Shown here: in pieces, positions 8,516 to 16,508 of the stretch | Layout of the letters: each line of letters opens with the position of its first letter | Position numbering within the stretch: position 1 is the stretch's first letter | Assembly: GCA_947626745.1 (NCBI GenBank) | Contig: CANQTF010000004.1 | Location: 62,001 to 126,000, forward strand | Direction of reading: 5' to 3' | From: an uncultured Lachnospiraceae bacterium | Lineage (GTDB): Bacteria; Bacillota; Clostridia; Lachnospirales; Lachnospiraceae | DNA: 64,000 bases | Made by a program: the position numbers and the translations under genes | Notes under the pieces: model-generated | Seen by the model: the letters and a program-made list of their open reading frames with translations, nothing else | The model's database searches: none | What the model was told of the DNA's origin: nothing

Positions 8516-10267
8516 TTACTGCAGGGAAGAAAGGGGCGTCAGCTCCAGCTTCTTCTCCGGAAGCGCAAAGAATGAATCCCGTATTTCCCAAACTGTATCC
8601 CAGTCTACAGTCTCCACCTCCGTCTGTGCTCCCTCCACGGAACCGTTCGTCGTCAGTATTCCTCCCGTACTATGGGTTAGCTCTGCACTGTCCTCATTAT
8701 AGATGTCCGTCCAGCTATAACTCTCTATGAGTTCAACCCCATTTCCGGTTACATGGTATGCAGCAATAGAGCCGGCTGCTGCACCACTTGAACCCTGATT
8801 GTAAATAATATTATCTTCTGCCAGCCAATAAACCTCTCTCTCTGTAATGTCTGATAACAGTGGAACGGCTGCGCCGTTTTGAAGTGTATACAGTTCCAGA
8901 ATATCACCGCTCGGAAACCCCACGACCAACTCATCAACCCCGTTGCCGTCAAAATCACGCAAGGCATACCCGATTTCTGCAAAAAACTCCTCTGCGCTGT
9001 CGCTATACATCGCCTCCAGCGCGATTCCATAGTGATTATCCCAAAAATCATCACTGTCATCGCCATTGTAAAAACCGATCACGCCGTCATGAATCTCATG
9101 TAAAATATCCTGATACGCCGCATAGGACACCTGAGAAGTCTCCTCCTGCTCCGCATCTGCCTGCGCCGCGCTGTCCGCAGCCTCCGCCGTCTCACCGCCC
9201 GCGCCGTACGCCTGATACAGCTCCTTTACCTGTTCCTCGTCCAGCGTCCGATCCCAGATCTTGACGCCGTCATAGGCTGCGGGGAACAGGTCGTCCCAGC
9301 AGTTGATCCCCAGATCGATCTCCGGATCGTCCGCGTTCATCACGTCCCGCGCCACGTCGCCTTCGCCCACCTTCTCGCCGCCCACGTACAGCGTGCCGAG
9401 GACGCTGTCATTGCTGCCGCCGCTCCGTGTGCCGTCCACAGTGAATACGATATAATACCAGACACCCGGCTGCATGGTGCCGTCCATGCCGTCCGGCCTG
9501 ATCTCATAGATGCTATCGTCCCGCGCCTGTTCGGAGCTTAAGATCGGCGCGACGGAGCTTCCGTCCGTCTTCTGGCCGACCCACAGTCTGCACCGTCTGT
9601 CGGGATCGAGTATGTCATAGCTGATGTGGATAAAGGGCGACCAGTCATAGAGAGCATCCGCTTTGATCCAGAACGCCACCGTATATGACTCCCCGATCCG
9701 GCCCACACTGTTCAGCTTAAGACCGTAGGTGCCATCCAGATACACAGCCCTCCCTTCGATGCCGTCCACATACTGCACCGCCACATCGGCCGCCTCGGGC
9801 TGCTGTTCTACATCGTTTCTGACCACTGCCTGAGCGCCGTCCGCACCGTCCTCGAAATCATAAGCGCTCACCGCCTTCGGCACGTTGTCCAGAATGCGGT
9901 CATTCACCACCTCGTTGGTGTCGGAGGTCACCTTCCGCGCCCCTTCCGCCGTCTGTGTCTCTGCCGCCGTGTCCGCTGTCTGTGTCTCTGCCGCCGTCTC
10001 CCCGCCGCCTTTGCCGCGTCCGGAGACCAGAAAAAATATCCCCGCGCCTATGCCGGCCAGTGCCAGCACGCCCAGAAATGCGGCGAGCATGACCTTCAGA
10101 TTCCGACCGCCGCTTGCCGCCCCCGGTATGTCCGTCTGTACACTTTGCCGCGCCGGACGCTCTCCGCTTTCTTGTCTTCCCTGCTGCACCCTGCCTGTCG
10201 GCGCGCCGCAGCCCGGGCAGAACTTCGCTCCTTCCGCGATCTCTTTTCCGCATTTCGTACAAAACAT
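8516..10267 (-). CDS. Zinc-ribbon membrane protein with LamG-like and FG-GAP-like ectodomains
   Basis: The 583-residue protein has a ribbon MFCTKCGKEIAEGAKFC-PGC (C3, C6, C17, C20), a membrane helix about 60-84 (LAAFLGVLALAGIGAGIFFL) and a concanavalin-type LamG domain about 150-350. LamG marks are YTVAFWIKADA, WYYIVFTVDGT, GTLYVGGEKV and GVKIWDRTLDEEQVKELY. After an Ala/Glu linker comes a C-terminal part with DFDGNGVDELVVGF, similar to the calcium loop in the paralog at 5660. The start MFCTKCG was chosen over a start five codons upstream because GAGGGAGAGTATC lies directly before it. LamG domains usually bind sugars or proteins; the target here is unknown. Confidence 0.78.
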   Translation of the reverse strand: MFCTKCGKEIAEGAKFCPGCGAPTGRVQQGRQESGERPARQSVQTDIPGAASGGRNLKVMLAAFLGVLALAGIGAGIFFLVSGRGKGGGETAAETQTADTAAETQTAEGARKVTSDTNEVVNDRILDNVPKAVSAYDFEDGADGAQAVVRNDVEQQPEAADVAVQYVDGIEGRAVYLDGTYGLKLNSVGRIGESYTVAFWIKADALYDWSPFIHISYDILDPDRRCRLWVGQKTDGSSVAPILSSEQARDDSIYEIRPDGMDGTMQPGVWYYIVFTVDGTRSGGSNDSVLGTLYVGGEKVGEGDVARDVMNADDPEIDLGINCWDDLFPAAYDGVKIWDRTLDEEQVKELYQAYGAGGETAEAADSAAQADAEQEETSQVSYAAYQDILHEIHDGVIGFYNGDDSDDFWDNHYGIALEAMYSDSAEEFFAEIGYALRDFDGNGVDELVVGFPSGDILELYTLQNGAAVPLLSDITEREVYWLAEDNIIYNQGSSGAAAGSIAAYHVTGNGVELIESYSWTDIYNEDSAELTHSTGGILTTNGSVEGAQTEVETVDWDTVWEIRDSFFALPEKKLELTPLSSLQ

Positions 10268-10353
10268 GATACTCTCCCTCACTTCTGTTTCCTGTTGTCG
10301 GCAGAGCAGTCTCTCCCGCCCCGCCGGCCTCTGTCATACGTTCCCGTCTGCGG

Positions 10354-10782
10354 TCAGACAAATATCCGCCACAGCTTCACGGCCCACTGTATCATCAGAA
10401 CGGCGGCCACCCAATACAGATCGTACTGCACCAGGAGCCGTCTGCTGTAATCCCTGACGGCAAGACGCCTTCTCCGCAGCGCTATCGCCGCCATATAGTG
10501 CACATAGGCCGCAGCGCCCGCGATCACCACGGGATGATAGGCCAGACTTTTCAGGAATTCTCCCCGAAACAGGTAATAAAACGCCCTCGTGCCGCCGCAG
10601 CCCGGACAGGGCAGCCCCGTGACCGCCCGAAAGCCGCACAGGAGGCGGCCATCGAGCAGGGCATAGCCCGAATGCGCGAACCACAGGCCAAAGAGCAGAA
10701 ACGGCAGCCAGGCGACCTGTCCGATCCGATAAAAAAACCTGTCCGCCGCATGAATCTCATTTCCGCCGATATTCCTAAGCAT
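10354..10782 (-). CDS. DUF2752 small membrane protein
   Basis: The 142-residue protein has three hydrophobic segments. Its diagnostic text is GLPCPGCGGTRAFYYLFRGE, the CPxCGxTR motif of DUF2752. The family is widespread, integral to the membrane and uncharacterised. It sits 86 bases upstream of the LamG-protein start and 39 bases after the stop of the DUF4190 gene, inside the zinc-ribbon operon. It lacks a zinc ribbon, although the paired cysteines could bind metal. Co-occurrence with zinc-ribbon and DUF4190 genes is common in Lachnospiraceae, from general knowledge of the families. Confidence 0.8.
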   Translation of the reverse strand: MLRNIGGNEIHAADRFFYRIGQVAWLPFLLFGLWFAHSGYALLDGRLLCGFRAVTGLPCPGCGGTRAFYYLFRGEFLKSLAYHPVVIAGAAAYVHYMAAIALRRRRLAVRDYSRRLLVQYDLYWVAAVLMIQWAVKLWRIFV

Positions 10783-10821
10783 GCTTCACCTCAGAATGCT
10801 CCGTACACAGAACCATGAAAA

Positions 10822-11334
10822 TCACCAGTACCTCCTATCATTAAGCATTGCTATTAATATGCCTATATGAGGCACCACCACCAACACACTCAAAAGCAGT
10901 CCTACCACGCCCAGAACCAGTCCTGTGATCGCCATTCCTTTGCCGTCGCGGTGCTGCACCAGCGTGATGATGCCGCACACGATCGCCGCCGCTGTCGCTA
11001 TCCAGCTGATACAGAGCGTGCAGCAGCAGAGGACCGACACAATACCGCAGATCAGAGAGGCGATCGCCAGTCCCGTCTGGCCGCCGCCGTTCTGACCGCC
11101 ATACTTGGGCGGCAGACTGCCCGCCGGCCGGTACTGCTGCCGGTCGGACGCCGCATAGCCCTGCACCGGCGCGTCATAGCCGTTGCTCTCCGCCGCCGGC
11201 GCCACGTCCCGCTCCGCAGATACAGCCTCGCTGCTCTCCGCCGTTTCCGTATTCCCCTCCATCGGCGCGCCGCAGGCTTCACAGTATTTAGCCCCTTCTT
11301 CGTTCTGCGCGCCGCATTCCGCACAATAGATCAT
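10822..11334 (-). CDS. Zinc-ribbon protein with DUF4190 membrane domain
   Basis: The 170-residue protein starts MIYCAECGAQNEEGAKYC, with ribbon cysteines at 4, 7, 18 and 21. A Ser/Glu/Tyr/Gln-rich linker with SLPPKYGGQNGGG follows to about residue 85. Two hydrophobic hairpins ASLICGIVSVLCCCTLCISW and GMAITGLVLGVVGLLLSVLV match DUF4190. An ATG was chosen over an upstream TTG because GGAGGAAG precedes it. No enzymatic motif is seen. The family is usually annotated only as a membrane protein. Confidence 0.8.
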   Translation of the reverse strand: MIYCAECGAQNEEGAKYCEACGAPMEGNTETAESSEAVSAERDVAPAAESNGYDAPVQGYAASDRQQYRPAGSLPPKYGGQNGGGQTGLAIASLICGIVSVLCCCTLCISWIATAAAIVCGIITLVQHRDGKGMAITGLVLGVVGLLLSVLVVVPHIGILIAMLNDRRYW

Positions 11335-11379
11335 GTTCAATTTTTCTTCCTCCCTCAAAAATTTCTGATATCGGTATCG

Positions 11380-11844
11380 TCAGTTCAGGAAACCGAGACT
11401 GCGGATGATCGCAGGCTCCTTCGCTTCGCCCATGCACACCTGTAAGAACGCGATGATCTTGAGCACAAAAATAATGCCCTTGCTGACCAGCCACACAAGC
11501 GGAACGATGAGCGTCCAGAACAGGAAAAGGTTACAGATAGCCAGTAACGTCTTGACCACCAGAAACTTTATCGCCTGACGCACATGGAAGTAAGCGTAGG
11601 GCGACTCGCCGGACGCCAGCAGCGTCACGATGATCCCAACGATGCCGAACAGGTAAGGCAGCATCGCCATTACCTTGTTATCCGAGATATCCTTCGTTGT
11701 AAATTCTCCCGTGTGATTATACCACGGTATATACGGTTCCGGCGCTCCGCCGGCGTTCCCTGCGCCGTTCAGCCTGGCGCCGCAGCTTTCGCAGAATGCG
11801 CTTCCGTCAGGCGCCTGTGTGCCGCATGTAGGACATGTGATCAT
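11380..11844 (-). CDS. Zinc-ribbon membrane protein, DUF4870/Tic20-like
   Basis: This is the first gene of the operon (154 residues). The ribbon is CPTC at 4-7 and CESC at about 18-21. Three to four helices follow, with YAYFHVRQAIKFLVVKTLLA, the HxRQAxxF-type motif seen in DUF4870/Tic20-like proteins. An AAAGGAGGAAACATT leader gives a strong start. Function unknown; related proteins are small polytopic membrane proteins with unassigned roles. It is transcribed from the promoter at 11901-11928. Confidence 0.75.
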   Translation of the reverse strand: MITCPTCGTQAPDGSAFCESCGARLNGAGNAGGAPEPYIPWYNHTGEFTTKDISDNKVMAMLPYLFGIVGIIVTLLASGESPYAYFHVRQAIKFLVVKTLLAICNLFLFWTLIVPLVWLVSKGIIFVLKIIAFLQVCMGEAKEPAIIRSLGFLN

Positions 11845-11863
11845 AATGTTTCCTCCTTTGCTG

Positions 11864-11884
11864 CCGCGATCTTAAGTATCGCGG
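11864..11884 (-). promoter_or_regulatory. Perfect dyad in the leader of the zinc-ribbon operon
   Basis: CCGCGAT and ATCGCGG flank a 7-base centre, about 20 bases upstream of the first start codon and just after the predicted transcription start. In RNA it would form a stable hairpin before the ribosome-binding site. It could instead be an operator for a dimeric repressor. Confidence 0.45.
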
Positions 11885-11900
11885 GATGATATTCCTCTAC

Positions 11901-11928
11901 AGTTTACCCCCCCCTACCTATCTGTCAA
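11901..11928 (-). promoter_or_regulatory. SigA-type promoter with a G8 tract in the spacer
   Basis: On the minus strand, a perfect TTGACA (11928-11923) and TAAACT (11906-11901) are 16 bases apart. Eight consecutive G residues (11914-11907) directly precede the -10. Gaining one G would give the preferred 17-base spacer, so slipped-strand variation could change operon output. Start of transcription would be near 11893. Confidence 0.65.
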
Positions 11929-12016
11929 CTTTTTTCCTTTTATGTCGATCGGCGCGTATGACGGTCGGCGCAGCACACGACAACGAGAGGGAACACGTTT
12001 TGCGGGCTGCACGCGC

Positions 12017-12048
12017 AAAAAAGGGCCGCGGCATTTCTGCCGCAGCCC
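12017..12048 (-). terminator. Rho-independent terminator after the CotF-like gene
   Basis: On the minus strand GGGCTGCGGCA and TGCCGCGGCCC form a stem (one G-U pair allowed) around a GAAA loop, followed by six T. It starts about 20 bases after the stop of the CotF-like gene. Confidence 0.9.
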
Positions 12049-12066
12049 TCCGCCGTAGCTTCCGCC

Positions 12067-12327
12067 TTACAGCGTGCTTGACGAAAACAGAGATTTTACA
12101 TGATCGATCTCGGCCTGCGTCGCCTTGGCGGCCGGCACATAATAGGATTTCTCACGTGCGATCTGGTACAGCTCCTCCTGAGACTGCTCGCAGGCATTGC
12201 GAAACTGCTTTAAAGTCTGCTTTAATTCTTTGTTTTCCGTCTGTGCGATCATTTCTCCGAAACGCACCAATTCACCGTTGATACCGGTAAGCGTATCCGC
12301 TACCATTGTTTTTTCTTCCATCTGCAT
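12067..12327 (-). CDS. CotF-like spore coat protein, 86 aa
   Basis: The protein begins MQMEEKTMVADTLTGINGEL and is helical throughout. It resembles the short CotF family (ferritin-like helical bundles) found in Clostridia spores: VADTLTGINGELVRFGEMI, then KQTLKQFRNACEQSQEELYQ, ending with AREKSYYVPAAKATQAEIDH. The start at 12327 follows GGGAG; a longer frame upstream overlaps the next gene and has no site. It is paired with the 61-residue gene upstream (37-base gap), and both end at the terminator at 12017-12048. Expression in the mother cell is expected from the family but no promoter was identified. Confidence 0.75.
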   Translation of the reverse strand: MQMEEKTMVADTLTGINGELVRFGEMIAQTENKELKQTLKQFRNACEQSQEELYQIAREKSYYVPAAKATQAEIDHVKSLFSSSTL

Positions 12328-12364
12328 AATACGAACTCCCTTTCTTTCCGATTCATGATGACTG

Positions 12365-12550
12365 TTACTGTAGATACTCCATAAGCTGCTGCTTGTTCTG
12401 CATCGCGGACTGCGCGCCCTTCTCAAAGAACTGCTTTACCTTGGTGTCGGTCGCGCACTCTGCGTACTCTTTCATCTTGCAGTGCGTCACGTCATAGCCG
12501 CCCATAAGGTGGCGGAGATTCTGCAGGTCCAACTCTGATAGATTTGCCAT
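12365..12550 (-). CDS. Small spore-coat-associated protein, CotF-like, 61 aa
   Basis: The protein MANLSELDLQNLRHLMGGYD is a short helical partner of the CotF-like gene just downstream. It contains THCKMKEYAECATDTKVKQF with two cysteines, typical of the half-size CotF-type proteins encoded in pairs in Clostridia. The ribosome-binding site is TAGGAGGTAGACAG. Family assignment is by overall similarity and neighbourhood, so moderate. Confidence 0.65.
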   Translation of the reverse strand: MANLSELDLQNLRHLMGGYDVTHCKMKEYAECATDTKVKQFFEKGAQSAMQNKQQLMEYLQ

Positions 12551-12567
12551 CTGTCTACCTCCTAAAA

Positions 12568-12609
12568 AAATAATTGTCCTAAACAGTATTTGTTTTCGGA
12601 CAATTATTT
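12568..12609 (-). terminator. Terminator after the SpoVB-type gene
   Basis: AAATAATTGTCC and GGACAATTATTT form a 12-bp inverted repeat around an 18-base loop, followed by a T run on the minus strand. It overlaps the stop codon of the flippase gene and lies just before the small coat gene. The high AT content and symmetry might also let it act on the plus strand. Confidence 0.75.
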
Positions 12610-14286
12610 ATGCGGCGTCTGTATGTTTTTTCTCTTTTTCTTCGGTCGGCTCTCATCATGCAGAAGGCGCAGCTTCTTCGCGCACCGCACCAGAAACGCC
12701 CCCTTGGGGAAAGCGGCCAGCTCCTGCTCGTTCACGCCGCCGATCAGAAGGACCACGAAGAAATAGACCGCCACGCCCACGCCGATCGCGATCAGCAGCG
12801 CGATGCGGCTGACCGGCAGGAGCATATACACGCTCTCATATGTGCCGAATGCCGCCGCGCCCATTACGAGCGAGGCGAGAAACGGTTTCAAGAAAGTCCG
12901 CACGAGCTCCTGTCTGTATCCCAGATGCCGCCTGACCGAGATCTGGTTCAGGATACACATGACCAGAGAGTAGATGATGTTGGCGCACACGAGCGCATAC
13001 AGATCCAGATCCGTGTACAAAAGAAGGGCGATCAGCCCCGCCACCTGCACGATCAGCGCAATCACCGAATGGATCACCGGCGTGTTGACGCGCCCGATCC
13101 CCTGCAGCACGGCGTTGGTCAATGTGGACAGCCCATACAGGACCACCGTCACCGACAGCGCCGCCAGCAGCCCGGAGGCCTGTTCCAGCGAATCCCTCTG
13201 GGGAAAGATAAAATGCATGATCGGCTTGGCGAGGATCAGAAAACCCACGGACGCCGGGATCGAGACGAGCATCGTCATGCGGATCGCCTTCGCCACAAGC
13301 CCTCTTGTCGTATCCAATTCTCCCCGCGCATAAGAGGCGGCGACGCTCGGTATCGTCGCCGACGACATGGCCGAGGCGAGCGCGATCGGTATGTTGACCA
13401 TCGCCACCGTCTGTGTCGAGAAGATCCCGTAGCCGATAGCGACCGAGATCTCGTTCCCTCCTCTGTAGCCGATCATGACATGCTCGTAGACCTTCATATT
13501 CACCACGGTGGAGCAGTTGTAGATGAAGGTGCTTAAGATGAACGGCGTTACCACCGTCAGGATCAGCTTGAAGATCTCGCCGTAGCTGTCCGTTTTCCCC
13601 GTCTTATCGTGTTCGGACCGCCTTAACAGCATCTTGCGGTTGAGCATATACATGCCGAACATGAAGAGCAGCGCGGACACGACGCCCGCGCCCGTGCCGA
13701 GCGCGCTTCCCGCCGACCCGTAGATCGCCCGCGTCGTCTCGCTGCTGCCGGATACCATATCCATCAGAAGATACGCGGCCGCGATACTGACCGCGGCGTT
13801 GAAGATCTGCTCCAGTATCTGGGACAGCGACGTGTGCAGCATGGAGCCGTGGGCCTGAAAATAACCTCTGAGCACCCCCAGAAATCCGGAGAAAAAAATG
13901 GTGGGCGAAAGGACCCGTAAGGCCACGACCGAATTGTCGATCACAAGATAAGGGGCCGCCGCGAAGGTGAATACGGACGCGATCCCGCCCACCACAAGGA
14001 CATAGACCAACGCACAACGGAATACCCGCTGTGCGTTGCGGTATTCTTTAAATGCCAGCTTTTGCGCGATCACCTTAGAGATCGCCGAAGGGATACTGTA
14101 AGACGAGATCAACAGAATGATCGTATAAAGATTCATAGCAACGGAGTAATATCCGTTGCCTTCCAGACCGATGATGCTCCGAAGCGGGCTGCGGTAGATC
14201 AGGCTGATCACCTTGACGATCATGCCCGACGCCGCAAGGATCCCCGCTTGGAGCACAAAGTTATTCTTTTTCCTTTGTTCGCTCAT
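12604..14286 (-). CDS. Polysaccharide flippase of the SpoVB/YtgP (MOP) family
   Basis: The 560-residue protein has about 14 hydrophobic helices and starts MSEQRKKNNFVLQAGILAAS. Family marks include GMIVKVISLIYRSPLRSIIG near the N-terminus and GNGYYSVAMNLYTIILLISS. SpoVB/YtgP/MurJ-like proteins flip lipid-linked wall precursors across the membrane; SpoVB itself is needed for spore cortex. Which member this is cannot be decided by reading, as Clostridia carry several. The last 20 residues are very basic (KKLRLLHDESRPKKKRKN). It lies 41 bases after the stop of glgA on the same strand, so it may share its transcript. Confidence 0.82.
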   Translation of the reverse strand: MSEQRKKNNFVLQAGILAASGMIVKVISLIYRSPLRSIIGLEGNGYYSVAMNLYTIILLISSYSIPSAISKVIAQKLAFKEYRNAQRVFRCALVYVLVVGGIASVFTFAAAPYLVIDNSVVALRVLSPTIFFSGFLGVLRGYFQAHGSMLHTSLSQILEQIFNAAVSIAAAYLLMDMVSGSSETTRAIYGSAGSALGTGAGVVSALLFMFGMYMLNRKMLLRRSEHDKTGKTDSYGEIFKLILTVVTPFILSTFIYNCSTVVNMKVYEHVMIGYRGGNEISVAIGYGIFSTQTVAMVNIPIALASAMSSATIPSVAASYARGELDTTRGLVAKAIRMTMLVSIPASVGFLILAKPIMHFIFPQRDSLEQASGLLAALSVTVVLYGLSTLTNAVLQGIGRVNTPVIHSVIALIVQVAGLIALLLYTDLDLYALVCANIIYSLVMCILNQISVRRHLGYRQELVRTFLKPFLASLVMGAAAFGTYESVYMLLPVSRIALLIAIGVGVAVYFFVVLLIGGVNEQELAAFPKGAFLVRCAKKLRLLHDESRPKKKRKNIQTPHK

Positions 14287-14327
14287 ATGATTCGTATTGA
14301 TTTCCGTTACTTCTGATCAGCCGATCC

Positions 14328-15773
14328 TCAGCCGATCAGCCAGTCATACATCTCCTGATATTTCTTCGCGGACACATGCCATGAGAAGTCTACCGCCATC
14401 GCCCTGTCGATGATCTTGTTCCACTCGCGCTTCTTGTCATAGTATATGTGCTCCGCATAGCGGATCGTTCCGAGCATCTCGTGCGCATTGTAGTTGGTGA
14501 AGCTGAAGCCCGTGCCCGTGCCCTCATATTCGTTATACGGCTGTACGGTATCCTTCAGGCCGCCGGTCTCGCGCACGATCGGGACGGTCCCGTACCTTAA
14601 GGCCATCAGCTGGCTCAGGCCGCAGGGCTCAAACAGCGACGGCATGAGGAAGGCGTCGCTCGCGCCGTAGATCTTGTGGGACAGCGCATCGGAATAGTAG
14701 ATATTGGCCGATACCTTCCCGTGATATTTCCAGTCGAAATGGCGGAACATATTCTCATACTGCTCTTCTCCCGTGCCTAAGACGACGAGCTGCACATTGT
14801 CCTGACAGAGTTCGTCCATGACATAGGCGATCAGGTCAAACCCTTTCTGTCCGGTCAGCCGCGACACGATGCCGATCATCATCGCCTTGTCGTCCTGATT
14901 CAGCCCCAGCTCCGCCTGCAGGGCGCGCTTATTCTTGACCTTCTCCTTGCGGAAGTTCACCGCATTGTAGTGTGCTTCGAGATAGCGGTCCGTCTCCGGG
15001 TCAAATTCTTCGTAGTCGATACCGTTGACGATCCCCCGAAGATCCCTTGCCCGCGCGCACAGAAGACCGTTGAGGCCCTCCCCGTAGAAGGCCGTCTTGA
15101 TCTCCTCCGCATATGTATCGCTGACCGTCGTGATCGCGTCTGCATAGACCAGCCCGCCCTTTAAGAGGTTTGCGTCCTTGTACGCCTCCAGCTTATCCGA
15201 GGTGAAGAAGTAGTCCGGAAGTCCGGTGATCTCCTTGACCTCCTTGACGCTCCACTTGCCTTGGAACTTCAGGTTGTGGATCGTCATGACGGTCTTGATG
15301 CCCCTGTAGAAATCGCCGCCCTGAAATCTCTCTTTCAGATAGACCGGGATCAGACCTGTCTGCCAGTCATGGCAGTGGATCAGATCCGGCCTGAAATCGA
15401 TCACCGGCAGGATAGACAGCGCCGCTTTGCAGAAGAACGCGTATTTTTCGATCTCGAACAGCGCATTGTCGCTGTACGGACGGAAACCGCCGAAGAACGA
15501 CTCGTTGTCGATAAAGTAGTACTTGATGCCGTCCACCTCTGACTCCAGAACGCCCACGTATTCCTCTTTCCAGTGGAAATCCATGTAGAAATGGGTCCTG
15601 TAAGTCAGTTGATCCTTCAGCTCCTGCTTCATGCAGGTATATTTGGGGAGAATGACCCTGATGTCAAAATACTCCTTGTCGATGCACTTCGGCAGCGAAC
15701 CCACGACATCCGCCAGCCCGCCCGTCTTGATAAAAGGAACACCCTCCGATGCCACAAACAAAATATTTTTCAT
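14328..15773 (-). CDS. glgA: Glycogen synthase (ADP-glucose type)
   Basis: GlgA transfers glucose from ADP-glucose to the non-reducing end of alpha-1,4-glucan. The 481-residue length is normal. The N-terminal KTGGLADVVGSLPK is the substrate-binding KxGGLxDV motif. HCHDWQTGLIPVYLK and the GT5 C-terminal segment LMPSLFEPCGLSQLMALRYG (with the catalytic Glu region) are present. The start follows TTGGAGGGTTAGC. Glycogen storage genes are not otherwise present in this window, so glgA is separated from glgC/glgD. Its own promoter is at 15819-15848. Glycogen use during sporulation in Clostridia is known from the family. Confidence 0.95.
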   Translation of the reverse strand: MKNILFVASEGVPFIKTGGLADVVGSLPKCIDKEYFDIRVILPKYTCMKQELKDQLTYRTHFYMDFHWKEEYVGVLESEVDGIKYYFIDNESFFGGFRPYSDNALFEIEKYAFFCKAALSILPVIDFRPDLIHCHDWQTGLIPVYLKERFQGGDFYRGIKTVMTIHNLKFQGKWSVKEVKEITGLPDYFFTSDKLEAYKDANLLKGGLVYADAITTVSDTYAEEIKTAFYGEGLNGLLCARARDLRGIVNGIDYEEFDPETDRYLEAHYNAVNFRKEKVKNKRALQAELGLNQDDKAMMIGIVSRLTGQKGFDLIAYVMDELCQDNVQLVVLGTGEEQYENMFRHFDWKYHGKVSANIYYSDALSHKIYGASDAFLMPSLFEPCGLSQLMALRYGTVPIVRETGGLKDTVQPYNEYEGTGTGFSFTNYNAHEMLGTIRYAEHIYYDKKREWNKIIDRAMAVDFSWHVSAKKYQEMYDWLIG

Positions 15774-15818
15774 GCTAACCCTCCAACATATAGATATGCC
15801 TTAAATCTCTTATAGATT

Positions 15819-15848
15819 ATTATACATATACAGCATTTCAACTGTCAA
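15819..15848 (-). promoter_or_regulatory. SigA promoter of glgA
   Basis: TTGACA (15848-15843) and TATAAT (15824-15819) are both perfect, with an 18-base spacer, in AT-rich sequence upstream of glgA. Confidence 0.85.
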
Positions 15849-15880
15849 TAAAAGGATTATTTTGAAAAATATGAGGAATG

Positions 15881-16393
15881 TCAGCTTCTGTACTGCAGTC
15901 TGATCTTATCCGCGATCAGTGCGATAAATTCGGAGTTGGTGGGTTTTCCCTTCCCCGTGTTGATCGTGTAGCCGAACAGCGCATCCAGCGTCTCCATCCT
16001 GCCTCTCGACCAGGCCACCTCTATCGCGTGTCTGATCGCGCGCTCCACGCGGCTGGGCGTCGTCTGGTATTTCTTAGCGATCGTCGGATACAGCACCTTG
16101 GTGATCGAGCCGAGCATCTCCACGTCCTGCACCGACATCATGATCGCTTCCCGCAGATACTGATATCCCTTGATATGCGCGGGCACGCCGATCTCGTGTA
16201 TCATGTCCGTCACATCTTTCTCCAGATCGCGCAGGACGCTCGTCTGAATGACCGTTTCGGCCGGCCCCTCCTCCTTCGTCCCCGACGGTACGGTGATCAT
16301 GATCTGAAATTCCTTATTTGTGCTGATAAGATCGTTCAGTATTCGATAGAACTGCTCTTGGTCCCTCGCCGCTGTCACATTCAATGTCTCCAT
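15881..16393 (-). CDS. spo0A: Spo0A-type effector lacking most of the receiver domain, 170 aa
   Basis: The C-terminal 115 residues are a clear Spo0A DNA-binding domain: [56 protein letters not shown] and [18 protein letters not shown]. The usual protein is about 260-270 residues, with a 120-residue phospho-receiver first. Here the first 38 residues ([20 protein letters not shown] and on) can be laid loosely over the first strand, helix and second strand of a receiver. The acidic pair after strand 1 is reduced, and the phospho-acceptor Asp strand, the Thr/Lys switch residues and the rest are absent. The gene has a good GGAGGAGTACT site, and only 115 bases separate it from spoIVB, so the receiver is not hidden upstream. 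Synteny (recN-spoIVB-spo0A) says this is the standard spo0A locus. Confidence 0.85.
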   Translation of the reverse strand: METLNVTAARDQEQFYRILNDLISTNKEFQIMITVPSGTKEEGPAETVIQTSVLRDLEKDVTDMIHEIGVPAHIKGYQYLREAIMMSVQDVEMLGSITKVLYPTIAKKYQTTPSRVERAIRHAIEVAWSRGRMETLDALFGYTINTGKGKPTNSEFIALIADKIRLQYRS

Positions 16394-16508
16394 AGTACTC
16401 CTCCATCTCTCTATTCCCTTATTACGCCATTATGCCCGCCCGTTGACGGCTTTTGACATAAACTATTATAAACAATGAACTTATGCTATGGAATAGTAAG
16501 GCATCGCA

